From NCBI GenBank assembly GCA_902494765.1, contig CABUUK010000050.1:1-18451 (forward strand): DNA of 18,451 nucleotides, read 5' to 3'. Below, piece after piece: positions 5,428 through 13,407 of the stretch. The stretch is from an uncultured Collinsella sp. Lineage in GTDB: Bacteria; Actinomycetota; Coriobacteriia; Coriobacteriales; Coriobacteriaceae. Position numbers and translations under genes: made by a program. A model generated the notes under the pieces. The model had not been told where the DNA came from and ran no database searches. It saw only the letters and a list, made by a program, of their open reading frames with translations. The stretch's first letter is position 1; each line of letters opens with the position of its first letter.

Positions 5428-8205
5428 CTATCCGCGGTTGCGAACGCGGCTGTACGGCGTATCCGCCATGGGCAGATCCGGGCGCAGCTTACCGTCAAAC
5501 GCGCGGTAGGCATTCTGCACGGCGGGCGCCGTGGGGATCGTGGCGATCTCGCCGATACCCTTGCCGCCGTATGCCACGGGCAGCAGCTCGTCTTTCTCCA
5601 CATAGATGGCGTGGATATCCGGAATCTCGGGCGCACGGAACAGGCCGAGCGTGCCGTACCTGGCCTGGGGTACACAGTCCTTGAGTGGCCAGTCCTCGGT
5701 TAGCGCATAGCCCATACCCATGAGCACGCCGCCTTCAATCTGGCCCTGGATCGAGATGGGGTTGACCACCTTGCCCGAATCGTGCGCGGCGTAGACCTCG
5801 CTCACGCGGCCGTTGTCGTCCAGGATGACCACGTGCGTGGCAAAGCCGTAGCAGATGTGGCTCTTGGGGTTGGGTACGTCGGCACCCAGCTTGTCGGTCG
5901 GCTCCAGGTACACGTAGCTAAACTCGCAGCCCTCGAGCGCCTTGATGGCAGCCGCGGGGTCCTGGGGATGCATACCCTGGCCGGCGACGAGCTCCTGCGA
6001 GCGCAGCTGATAGGCGCGGCCGTCGTCGTACTCGATCTTGGCGCCGTCGCCATGAGCGCTCACCGGAGTGGTAGGCGCGGGCTTGTCAGCCTCGATGCCA
6101 AGCATGGCGTCGCGCAGCAAGAAGGCGGCGCCACGCACGGCCTCGCCGGTAACGACCGTCTGGCGCGAGCCGGACGTGGTACCGGAGTCGGGGGCGTTCT
6201 CGGTCGAGCACTCGCCGTTGGCAATGCAGCTCAGCGGCAGACCGCAGGCCTCGGCAACGTCCTGCAAAAAGACGGTGTTGCAGCCCTGGCCGATGTCGGA
6301 CGTGGCAGCGTAGACCACGGCACGGCCATCCTCGATGCGAATCTTGCAGCGGCCGGCATCGGGCAGGCCGACGCCCACGCCGGCGTTCTTCATGGCACAG
6401 GCGATGCCAGCGTGGCCGGGATGCGCGTAGTAGGCATCCTTGACCTCGAGCAGCGTCTCCTTCAGCGCCGTGGAGCAGTCGGCAATCTGGCCGTTGGGCA
6501 GAATCTCGCCCGGCTCGATGGCGTTGCGGTAGCGGATCTCCCACGGATCCAGGCCGACCTTCTCGGCCAGCAGGTCGATGAGACTCTCGAGCGCAAACTC
6601 GGACTGGCAAACGCCAAAGCCGCGGAATGCACCGGCGGGCGGGTTGTTGGTGTAGTAGCCAAAGCCGCGAATGTCGGTGTTCTGGTACTTGTAGGGGCCG
6701 ACGGCATGCGTGCAGGCGCGCTCGAGCACCGGGCCGCACAGCGAAGCGTAGGCGCCGGTATCAAAGTTGATCTCGCAGTCCAGGCCGGTAAAGTTGCCCT
6801 CGGCGTCGCAGCCCAGCGTAAAGGTTCCGTCCATGGCGTGGCGCTTGGGATGGAACGCGAGCGACTCGGCGCGGGTGAGCTTGCACTTCACAGGACGCTG
6901 GAGCTTATAGGCAGCGAGCGCGGCCAGGTGCTGGACGGACACGTCCTCCTTGCCGCCAAAGCCGCCGCCCACGAGCATGGTCTCGACGACCACGCGCTCG
7001 GGCTCGTTGTCCCAGCCAAACATGTGGGCACACTCTTTGCGCGTGTCGTAAGCGCCCTGATCGGTCGACTGCACCTTGACGCCGTTCTTGTACGGGAAGG
7101 CCACGGCGCACTCGGGCTCCAAGAAGGCATGCTCGGTAAAAGGCGTGGTAAAGCGCTGCGTCACGGTAAACGCGCTCTCGGCCAGCGCCTTGGCGGCGTC
7201 ACCGCGCGTCACGTGACGGCTCTGGCACACGTTGTCCTTGAGCTCCACGGTATTACCAAAGGCAAAGAAGCTGTCGTGCAGACGCGGGGCGCCCTCGGCC
7301 CTAGCCTCGACAATGTTGCGCACGGGCTCCAGCGGCTCGTAATCAATCTTTACGAGCTTCTTGGCCTTTTCAAGCGTTGCCTCGTCCTCGGCAACCACCA
7401 GCACGATGGCATCGCCCACGCAGCGGGTGATATCGCCCTGGGCGATCATAACGTCCCAGTCTTGGATAAGGTGGCCGACCTGGTTGACCGGCACGTCCTC
7501 GGCGCGCAGGATGCCCACCACGCCGGGCAGGGCCTCGGCCTTGGAGGTGTCGATGGAGAGCACGCGGGCGCGCGGATACTTGGAACGCACGGCGCTAGCG
7601 TAGGTCAGGCCCGGCTGATCGAGCTCGTCGATGTCGTCGGGATACTTGCCCTCGCCGAGCACCTTCTTGCGCACGTCGATACGGAAGGCGCGCTTGCCTA
7701 CGCCGTAGTCGTCGCCGCGCTCCAGGTCCTCGTCGATCTGCTTTTCGCCGCGGAGTACCGCAGCGGCCAGCGAAATGCCCTCGATGATCTTCTTGTAGCC
7801 GGTGCAGCGGCACACGTTGCCGCGAATGGCGTACTTGATCTGCTCCTCGGTGGGCTCGGGGTCCTCGGCGATCAGCGCTGCACCCGCCATGACCATGCCG
7901 GGAATGCAAAAACCGCACTGCACGGCGCCCACGGCGCCAAAGGCGTACACAAAGGCCTCGCGCACGTCCTGGGGCAGGCCCTCGACGGTCACGATGTTGC
8001 GACCGGCGGCAAGAGCGGTGGTCAGCACGCACGCCTTGACGGCCGCACCGTCCACATGGATGGTGCAGGTACCGCAAGCACCTTCGGAGCAGCCGTCCTT
8101 GGCGGAATGGATATGCAGGTCGTCGCGCAGGTAGCGCAGCAGCGGTTTGTTTTGGGTCGTCGTGTGCTCGACGCCGTTAACGGTAAAAGTGAACTCCTGT
8201 GCCAT
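5428..8205 (-). CDS. Xanthine-dehydrogenase-type molybdenum hydroxylase, fused 2Fe-2S and Mo-binding parts, probably selenium-dependent
   Basis: A 925-residue cytoplasmic hydroxylase for a purine-type substrate such as xanthine or urate. Residues 1-150 are the two 2Fe-2S domains: Cys39, Cys44, Cys47 and Cys59 for the plant-type cluster (GCSEGACGTC) and Cys97, Cys100, Cys132 and Cys134 for the second (CGFC...CRC). From about 170 on is the molybdopterin part, with VGGGFGGKED, GAFRGFG and the C-terminal GGKGIGEIA, whose Glu886 matches the active-site glutamate of the xanthine oxidase family. The layout and the GAVQCGFCIPGMVM stretch resemble the 'selenium-dependent xanthine dehydrogenase' family, and its neighbours YgfK and SsnA are its usual partners. 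There is no FAD domain, and no FAD-subunit gene is seen. Start ATG follows AAGGGA; the gene begins 12 bp after the polyferredoxin stop, so the two are co-transcribed. Substrate and selenium use are inference. Confidence 0.88.
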   Translation of the reverse strand: MAQEFTFTVNGVEHTTTQNKPLLRYLRDDLHIHSAKDGCSEGACGTCTIHVDGAAVKACVLTTALAAGRNIVTVEGLPQDVREAFVYAFGAVGAVQCGFCIPGMVMAGAALIAEDPEPTEEQIKYAIRGNVCRCTGYKKIIEGISLAAAVLRGEKQIDEDLERGDDYGVGKRAFRIDVRKKVLGEGKYPDDIDELDQPGLTYASAVRSKYPRARVLSIDTSKAEALPGVVGILRAEDVPVNQVGHLIQDWDVMIAQGDITRCVGDAIVLVVAEDEATLEKAKKLVKIDYEPLEPVRNIVEARAEGAPRLHDSFFAFGNTVELKDNVCQSRHVTRGDAAKALAESAFTVTQRFTTPFTEHAFLEPECAVAFPYKNGVKVQSTDQGAYDTRKECAHMFGWDNEPERVVVETMLVGGGFGGKEDVSVQHLAALAAYKLQRPVKCKLTRAESLAFHPKRHAMDGTFTLGCDAEGNFTGLDCEINFDTGAYASLCGPVLERACTHAVGPYKYQNTDIRGFGYYTNNPPAGAFRGFGVCQSEFALESLIDLLAEKVGLDPWEIRYRNAIEPGEILPNGQIADCSTALKETLLEVKDAYYAHPGHAGIACAMKNAGVGVGLPDAGRCKIRIEDGRAVVYAATSDIGQGCNTVFLQDVAEACGLPLSCIANGECSTENAPDSGTTSGSRQTVVTGEAVRGAAFLLRDAMLGIEADKPAPTTPVSAHGDGAKIEYDDGRAYQLRSQELVAGQGMHPQDPAAAIKALEGCEFSYVYLEPTDKLGADVPNPKSHICYGFATHVVILDDNGRVSEVYAAHDSGKVVNPISIQGQIEGGVLMGMGYALTEDWPLKDCVPQARYGTLGLFRAPEIPDIHAIYVEKDELLPVAYGGKGIGEIATIPTAPAVQNAYRAFDGKLRPDLPMADTPYSRVRNRG

Positions 8206-8217
8206 GGTGATTCCCTT

Positions 8218-8697
8218 CTACACGCCGGCGGCGATGCCGGCGCGGTCGTGGATGGCGCCATGCGGGCAGACGACGGCGCACATGCCGCACGACAGGCAGT
8301 CCACGCCGTCGATATGGGCGCAGTTGTCCTCGATGCGGATAGCACCGGCAGGGCACTTTTTGGCGCACATACCGCAACCGATGCAACTCGTGTCGCAGAT
8401 CTTGCGCGCAATGGCACCCTTATCGGTGTTGTTGCAGCGCACCAGAATGTTCTGGTAGCCGGGGACGAAGGCAATCACGCGCTGCGGGCACGCCATGCCG
8501 CACAGGCCACAGCCCATGCACTTGGAGCGGTCCACGCGGGCGATGCCATCGACCAGCGCAATGGCGCCGTGGGGGCAGGCCGTGACGCAGGCGCCACAGC
8601 CAATGCAGCCTTCGCTGCAGCGGGCGTCGCCGCCTGCGGAGGCGCAACCGCTTCCGCAGGCAACGTAGGCCACGTTATGTTGAATGGATTTGGCCAT
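8218..8697 (-). CDS. RnfB-like polyferredoxin with four 4Fe-4S motifs
   Basis: A 159-residue electron carrier with four C-x2-C-x2-C-x3-C-P type motifs: Cys31/34/37/41, Cys60/63/66/70, Cys105/108/111/115 and Cys134/137/140/144. The N-terminal lead NVAYVACGSGC, the central RCNNTDKGAIARKIC and the motif spacing resemble the C-terminal half of RnfB, the ferredoxin subunit of the Rnf complex. The membrane anchor and the first iron-sulfur domain of RnfB are missing, so the protein should be soluble. Additional cysteines are at 14, 18, 27, 88, 101 and 126. It lies 11 bp after ygfK and 12 bp before the molybdenum hydroxylase gene. The likely role is to shuttle electrons between the hydroxylase 2Fe-2S clusters and the flavin of YgfK, which is inference from position. 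The ribosome-binding site is weak. Confidence 0.88.
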   Translation of the reverse strand: MAKSIQHNVAYVACGSGCASAGGDARCSEGCIGCGACVTACPHGAIALVDGIARVDRSKCMGCGLCGMACPQRVIAFVPGYQNILVRCNNTDKGAIARKICDTSCIGCGMCAKKCPAGAIRIEDNCAHIDGVDCLSCGMCAVVCPHGAIHDRAGIAAGV

Positions 8698-8708
8698 AAG
8701 AGACTCGC

Positions 8709-11708
8709 CTATTTCTTAAGAAGGTACGAATAGTTGTCGCGCACAGCCCTGATGGTCAGGCGGACGGCCTCGGGAAGACCGGTGTTGACGGCATCGACCG
8801 AGACGGTGCGGACCGTGCCGGCGACGCGAACCTTAAAGTGGTCCTCGTCCACGGCCAGGAAGCCCTCGTTCTCGGAGTTCTCCATGTCTTCCTCGCTCCA
8901 GAACAGGGTGAGCTTGTCCTTGTAGGGACGACCCTCCTGGTAGGGGCAGAACACGGCGCAGTTACCGCACTCGTTGCACATGCCGTCGACATGGACGACC
9001 TGATGCTTGGCCAGGCCCGGCACCTTAATTGCCACGTTGGCGCGGTTGGGGCACACATCGCAGCAGACCTCGCACACCGAGCCGCAGCCCAGGCAGCGGG
9101 TCTTGGTGCAGTTGCGCTTGTCGCGGCACAGCGACCCCTTGCGCTCGTAGCAGGTGTCCTCGCGGCCGGCCTGCTCGTTGCAGTCGACGTACTTGTTAAA
9201 GTCCACGCCGGCGATGGCACGGGCGACCTCGGCGGCGTCGGCGATAGCCTCGACCACGGTGGCAGGACCGCGGCGGCAGTCGCCCGCAGCCCAGACGCCC
9301 TCGACGCCGGTAGAGGTGGCGGCAAGGCGGCCGCGACGGTCGTGCTCGACGCCCGCGGCATCGTACAGGCTGGCATCGATGCCCTCGCCCACGGCGCAGA
9401 TCACCGTGGTGGCGGAAAGCTCGACGGTCTCGCCCGTGGCGACGGGGCTGCGACGGCCGCTTGCATCCGGCTCGCCAAGCTCCATGACGTCGCAGGTCAG
9501 CACGGCACCGTTGAGCGCCTTGGGCGCCAGCAGCTCGCAGAACTCAACGCCGTCGGCAAGAGCAAGATCAAGCTCTTCCTCGTCAGCGGGCATCTGCTTC
9601 TTGGTGCGGCGATACACCAGGCGCACGTTCTTCACGCCAGCCAGACGCTTGGCCACGCGGGCCGCGTCCATGGCGGTGTTGCCGGCGCCAATGACCACGA
9701 CGTCCTCGCCCAGCTCGAGCTTCTCGCCCTTCTTGGCGGCCTCGAGGAACTCCAGCACATCGAGCTCGGCACCCTCGCCCAAGCCCGCAGAGCCGGGCAT
9801 CCAGGCACCGGTGGCCACGACCACGTCGGTAAAGCCCTGGGCCTTGAGCTCGTCGATGGACTCCACGCGGGCGTTGAGCTGCACCTTGGCGCCAAAGGCC
9901 AGACAGAGCTCGGCATCGTGGGAGATATCGTCGCTCGCAATGCGGAACTCGGGGATGACGTGACGAACCACGCCGCCGAGCGAATCGCGAGCCTCAAAGA
10001 TGGTGACGGGCACGCCGGCACGCGTCAGGAAGAACGCCGTCGCCAGACCGGCCGGGCCGCCGCCGATAACGGCAACGTTGCGCTCGCTGTCGTTGGCGAT
10101 GGCCTGAGCACGCAGCTTGGGCAGCACGGCGGTCATGGCCTCGCGGGCGGCCTTGAGCTTACTGGCGCGAATCTGGGCGCCCTCGGGCTCGTAGAAGGCG
10201 CGCTCGCAGGCACGGCCGCAGGGATGCGGGCAGATGGTGCCGGTAATGAACGGCAGGGCGTTGCGCTCGATGATGATGTTGAGTGCGTCCTCGTAGCGGC
10301 CCTCGTCAACAGCCGCCAGATAGGCGGGAATATCCTGCTGGATGGGGCAGCTCGTGCGGCACGGCGTGGTAAAGCAGTCGTTGAGCGGGCTCTTGCCGGC
10401 AACCTTGCGGTCGGGCAGCGGGCGCAGCGGCTTCTTGTAGAGCGGGTTGGTGAGCGAGTCGGTCTGAATCGCGGTCACGGCCTCGAGAGACACACCCGAA
10501 AACGGTTTGCCGTCCAGGTCGGCAAACTCGCCGGCCATCTGGCTAAAGCGCTCGTAGCCACCGGGCTTGAGCACGTCAGTCGCCAGGGTGACGGGCCAAA
10601 TGCCGGCGTCGTACAGGGCGCGAATGTTGTAGACCGTAGCGCCGCCGGAGTAGCTGATGCGCAGCTTGCCGTCGAACTGCTCGGTAATGCGGCGGGCGGC
10701 CTCGATGGTCAGCGAGAACAGCGAACGGCCGGACATGTACATCTCGGTGGAGGGCAGCTCGTTTCTCGTCACGTCGACGGGGAAGGTGTTGGTCAGCTTG
10801 ACGCCAAACTCCAGGCCGCGCTCGGCGCACAGGGCAATCAGGCGCTCGAACATGGGCACGGCGTCGACCCACTGCAGGTCCTCGCGGAAGTGCGTGTCAT
10901 CGAAGACGATGTAGTCAAAGCCCAGCTCGTTGAGGCGCTTGCGGGCAAACTCATAGCCCAGCAGCGTGGGGTTGCACTTGATGTAGGTGTTGAGGCCCTT
11001 CTCGGTAATCAGATAGGTCGCGATACGCTCGATCTCGGCCGGCGGGCAGCCGTGCAGGGTGGACTCGGTGATGGAGTTGGACACGCGCGCCGGGATAGAC
11101 TCGACAAACGCGGCGTCGACATGCTCAAACTTATCCAGGTTGGCGAGCGCCCACGCGCGGCACTCGTTCCAGACATCGGAGCCGCTGGCGTCCTTCATGC
11201 CCTCGATGTAGGCGTCGACCTTAGGGCTCTTGATGCCCTCCAGGTCATAGCCCACGGACATGTTAAAGACAAAACCGTTCGGGCTGCCCAGGCCGTACTC
11301 GCGAGCGATCAGGTGACAGGCGAACCATGCCTTCACGTACTCGGCAAAGGCCTGCGGAACCTCGAGCTCGGTCGACCACTCGCAGTTGTAGCACTCGTCC
11401 TGCGCCACAATGCAGGGCTTGTTCACACACTTGGAGAGCTCCTCGCCGTCCATAACCTGAACGGTCTTGAGCTCAAAGAAGCGGGAGCCGGCCACGTAGG
11501 ATGCCACGATGTTCTGGGCCAGCTGCGTGTTGGGGCCGGCGGCCGGGCCAAACGGAGTCTCGATGCGCTCGTCAAAAATGGGAAGCGCGCCCTCCTGGTT
11601 GGTCGTGACCATCTTACGCACGCCAAAGATGGCGTCCTGGGTCTTATGCTCCTCGATGATCCAGTTCATCAGCTGCGAAAACGGGATCGGCCTCATGATG
11701 TCGCTCAT
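8709..11708 (-). CDS. ygfK: YgfK-type iron-sulfur flavoprotein oxidoreductase (putative selenate reductase subunit family)
   Basis: A 999-residue cytoplasmic protein, close to the length of E. coli YgfK (about 1030). Residues 1-430 form a dihydroorotate/dihydropyrimidine-dehydrogenase-like barrel (for example SYSGGATVYNIRALYDAGIWPVTLATD around 352-378). Residues 440-530 form a GltD-like iron-sulfur domain (Cys445, 450, 454, 493, 497, 501). VIGGGPAG at 547-554 starts the FAD fold and VIGAGNTAMDAARVAKRL near 672-689 the NAD(P) fold. The C-terminus has a ferredoxin module with cysteines at 872-886 and Cys911/914/917/921. The architecture predicts electron transfer between NAD(P)H and iron-sulfur partners. 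E. coli ygfK is named for putative selenate reduction, but the family is also tied to anaerobic purine use. ATG 11708 was chosen because AGGAG lies just upstream and the protein then begins MSDIMRPIPFSQLMNW; the frame stays open for 41 more codons, but that extension is arginine-rich and lacks a ribosome-binding site. Confidence 0.9.
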   Translation of the reverse strand: MSDIMRPIPFSQLMNWIIEEHKTQDAIFGVRKMVTTNQEGALPIFDERIETPFGPAAGPNTQLAQNIVASYVAGSRFFELKTVQVMDGEELSKCVNKPCIVAQDECYNCEWSTELEVPQAFAEYVKAWFACHLIAREYGLGSPNGFVFNMSVGYDLEGIKSPKVDAYIEGMKDASGSDVWNECRAWALANLDKFEHVDAAFVESIPARVSNSITESTLHGCPPAEIERIATYLITEKGLNTYIKCNPTLLGYEFARKRLNELGFDYIVFDDTHFREDLQWVDAVPMFERLIALCAERGLEFGVKLTNTFPVDVTRNELPSTEMYMSGRSLFSLTIEAARRITEQFDGKLRISYSGGATVYNIRALYDAGIWPVTLATDVLKPGGYERFSQMAGEFADLDGKPFSGVSLEAVTAIQTDSLTNPLYKKPLRPLPDRKVAGKSPLNDCFTTPCRTSCPIQQDIPAYLAAVDEGRYEDALNIIIERNALPFITGTICPHPCGRACERAFYEPEGAQIRASKLKAAREAMTAVLPKLRAQAIANDSERNVAVIGGGPAGLATAFFLTRAGVPVTIFEARDSLGGVVRHVIPEFRIASDDISHDAELCLAFGAKVQLNARVESIDELKAQGFTDVVVATGAWMPGSAGLGEGAELDVLEFLEAAKKGEKLELGEDVVVIGAGNTAMDAARVAKRLAGVKNVRLVYRRTKKQMPADEEELDLALADGVEFCELLAPKALNGAVLTCDVMELGEPDASGRRSPVATGETVELSATTVICAVGEGIDASLYDAAGVEHDRRGRLAATSTGVEGVWAAGDCRRGPATVVEAIADAAEVARAIAGVDFNKYVDCNEQAGREDTCYERKGSLCRDKRNCTKTRCLGCGSVCEVCCDVCPNRANVAIKVPGLAKHQVVHVDGMCNECGNCAVFCPYQEGRPYKDKLTLFWSEEDMENSENEGFLAVDEDHFKVRVAGTVRTVSVDAVNTGLPEAVRLTIRAVRDNYSYLLKK

Positions 11709-11766
11709 AATGAGCTCCTCTCTGTAACGCCCGGCGAGACCGCGCGGCGGGCGCAAATACGGTGTA

Positions 11767-11842
11767 GCGCTAGCACAGCGCCGGCGACCCCGCGGAGGCC
11801 GCCTATACGCGCGTCGGATGCGGCGAAACACCCGACGCGCGT
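11767..11842 (-). other. Two GC-rich hairpins in the ssnA-ygfK gap
   Basis: The 148-bp gap between ssnA and ygfK holds a perfect 11-bp inverted repeat ACGCGCGTCGG (11807-11817) / CCGACGCGCGT (11832-11842) with a 14-nt loop, and a smaller GCGCT-agcac-AGCGC stem at 11767-11781. Neither is followed by a T-run on the minus strand, so they do not look like simple intrinsic terminators. They could act in mRNA stability, processing or attenuation between the genes. Confidence 0.6.
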
Positions 11843-11856
11843 GAATCTACTTGTAA

Positions 11857-13212
11857 TTAGTAGGAGCGATCGTTGAGCGTGCTCCAGAGCTTCTTGGACT
11901 CAGCCATGGTCCACGTGTTGATCTTGTCCTCATCAATACCGACAAACTCGCGATCCTTGTACAGGACGCGGCCGTTGATGATGGTGGTGCGGCAGTTTTT
12001 GCCCATCATGCCAAAGAGCATGTGGCCGTCGATGTTCTCCTCGCTCAGCGGCGTAAAGGGCTTGTAGTCCATGACGATGACGTCGGCGGCAGCGCCGGCC
12101 TCGAGCACACCGAGCTTGCGATCGAAGTACTTGCTCGCCATCTTGGCGTTGTTCTCAAACAGCATGGTCATGGCCTCGCACCAGCCCACGTTGGGCATGG
12201 CGGCGTTGTGACGCTGAATGATCAGGAAGACCTTAAGGCTCTCGAGCATATCGTGGGTGTAGGCGTCGGTGCCCATGCACACGGGGATGCCGCGGCGGAA
12301 GAACTCGAGCACGGGGGCGCAGCCCACGGCGTTACCCATATTGGATTCGGGGTTGTTGACGAGCCAGGTGCCGGACTCCTTGACGATATCCATCTCGGCA
12401 GGCGTCACGTGGATGCAGTGGCCCAGCATGGTGTCGGGACCCAGCAGGTTGTGCTGCAGCAGGCGCTCGACGGGACTGATGCCTCCGCGGTTGAGGCGGG
12501 AATCCCACACGTCGTTCATGCCCTCGCACACGTGGATGTGGAAGCCGGTCAGGCCGTTGTTGGCCTCGGCCATCTTATCCATGGTCTCGTCCGAAAGCGT
12601 AAAGGTGGCATGTCCGCCAAACATGGCGGCGATCATGTGGTTGTCGTTATCGCGACGCTCCTTGGCGGCCCACTGGGCAAACTCGGCGTTCTCGGCAATG
12701 GCCTGGTCGCATTTTTCCTGGCCGCGGCGATCGGAGACCTCGTAGCACAGGCACGAACGCATGCCCAGCTCCTGAGCTGCATCCTTAATGGTAAAGAGGC
12801 TTCCCGGGATCTCGCAGAAGCTCGCATGGTGGTCGAAGATCGTGGTGACGCCATCGCGGATGGAGTCCAGAATCGTGGCATAGGCGCTTGCCTTGGTGCC
12901 GTCGAGCGTCAGGTTGTCGTCGATCTTCCACCACTGCTGCTCAAGATTCTCCAGGAAGTTGGTGGGGTTGCAGCCCTTAATGGCAAGGCCGCGGGCCAGA
13001 CCCGAGTAGATGTGGGTGTGGCAGTTGATGAGTCCGGGCATGATGAGGTTGCCCTGGGCGTCGACGTACTCGGCATCCGGGTACTTGGCCTTGAGCTCGC
13101 ACTCGGGGCCCACTTCGACGATCGTATCTCCGTCAATGGCAACCGCACCGTTGGGGATGAACGGGGTCTGAGCGTTGCGGGTAAAGACGGAACCGTTAGC
13201 GACCAGAAGCAT
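11857..13212 (-). CDS. ssnA: SsnA-type amidohydrolase / aminohydrolase
   Basis: A 451-residue metal-dependent hydrolase of the guanine deaminase/chlorohydrolase branch of the amidohydrolase superfamily (E. coli SsnA is about 440). Metal and active-site motifs are in the expected order: H65-x-H67 in INCHTHIYSGLARG, His227 and Glu230 in HIHVCEG, His265/His268 in LGHCIHVTP, and Asp316 in GTDAYTHDM. It probably removes an amino group from, or opens, a purine-related ring in the cytoplasm; the exact substrate is unknown. The start at 13212 is chosen because AAGGGAG sits just before this ATG. A second ATG at 13230 would put that ribosome-binding sequence inside the coding region and add six residues (MLKGAS). 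It is 148 bp upstream of ygfK and downstream of the permease in the same direction; the ssnA-ygfK-Mo-hydroxylase linkage supports the assignment. Confidence 0.88.
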   Translation of the reverse strand: MLLVANGSVFTRNAQTPFIPNGAVAIDGDTIVEVGPECELKAKYPDAEYVDAQGNLIMPGLINCHTHIYSGLARGLAIKGCNPTNFLENLEQQWWKIDDNLTLDGTKASAYATILDSIRDGVTTIFDHHASFCEIPGSLFTIKDAAQELGMRSCLCYEVSDRRGQEKCDQAIAENAEFAQWAAKERRDNDNHMIAAMFGGHATFTLSDETMDKMAEANNGLTGFHIHVCEGMNDVWDSRLNRGGISPVERLLQHNLLGPDTMLGHCIHVTPAEMDIVKESGTWLVNNPESNMGNAVGCAPVLEFFRRGIPVCMGTDAYTHDMLESLKVFLIIQRHNAAMPNVGWCEAMTMLFENNAKMASKYFDRKLGVLEAGAAADVIVMDYKPFTPLSEENIDGHMLFGMMGKNCRTTIINGRVLYKDREFVGIDEDKINTWTMAESKKLWSTLNDRSY

Positions 13213-13229
13213 GGATGCTCCCTTCAACA

Positions 13230-13255
13230 TCAGAGGCGGGGTTTGACACCTCTGA
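13230..13255. promoter_or_regulatory. Inverted repeat next to the ssnA start
   Basis: TCAGAGG (13230-13236) and CCTCTGA (13249-13255) form a perfect 7-bp inverted repeat with a 12-nt gap, ending 18 bp before the chosen ssnA start codon. It could be an operator or a leader hairpin that affects ssnA translation; nothing in the sequence decides between them. Confidence 0.35.
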
Positions 13256-13317
13256 CATGGCGGAGTGCGAAGCGCCGGCCTACACCGGAAACGGGCCCTC
13301 TCCCGTCAACGCTTCAC

Positions 13318-13390
13318 CAAAGGGACAAACCCTTTGAAGTGCGGCTTGGCGCCGCATGACGTCGGCGGACGAGGCGATGCGTCCGCCGAC
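13318..13390 (-). other. Hairpins after the permease gene
   Basis: Eighteen bases after the permease stop lies a perfect 11-bp stem, GTCGGCGGACG (13361-13371) / CGTCCGCCGAC (13380-13390), with an 8-nt loop, followed by a 7-bp stem CAAAGGG-acaaa-CCCTTTG (13318-13336). Neither has a clear T-run. The first closely resembles the hairpin in the ssnA-ygfK gap, suggesting partial termination or protection of the permease mRNA from 3' decay, so that the permease and the enzymes may be expressed at different levels. Confidence 0.55.
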
Positions 13391-13407
13391 GAATAGCACC
13401 GAATTGG

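Noticed and set aside
5782..8733. Open frame of 983 codons on the plus strand opposite the molybdenum hydroxylase gene
   Set aside because: It is an antisense shadow in high-GC DNA, rich in Ala, Gly, His and Val with no recognisable domain, while the minus strand encodes a protein with complete cofactor motifs.
11709..11831. 41-residue N-terminal extension of YgfK
   Set aside because: Arginine-rich translation of the GC-rich hairpin region, with no ribosome-binding site; AGGAG precedes the ATG at 11708.
8838..11876. Open frame of 1012 codons on the plus strand opposite ygfK
   Set aside because: Same reason: low-complexity composition and no motifs, and the opposite strand encodes YgfK with all cluster and nucleotide-binding motifs.
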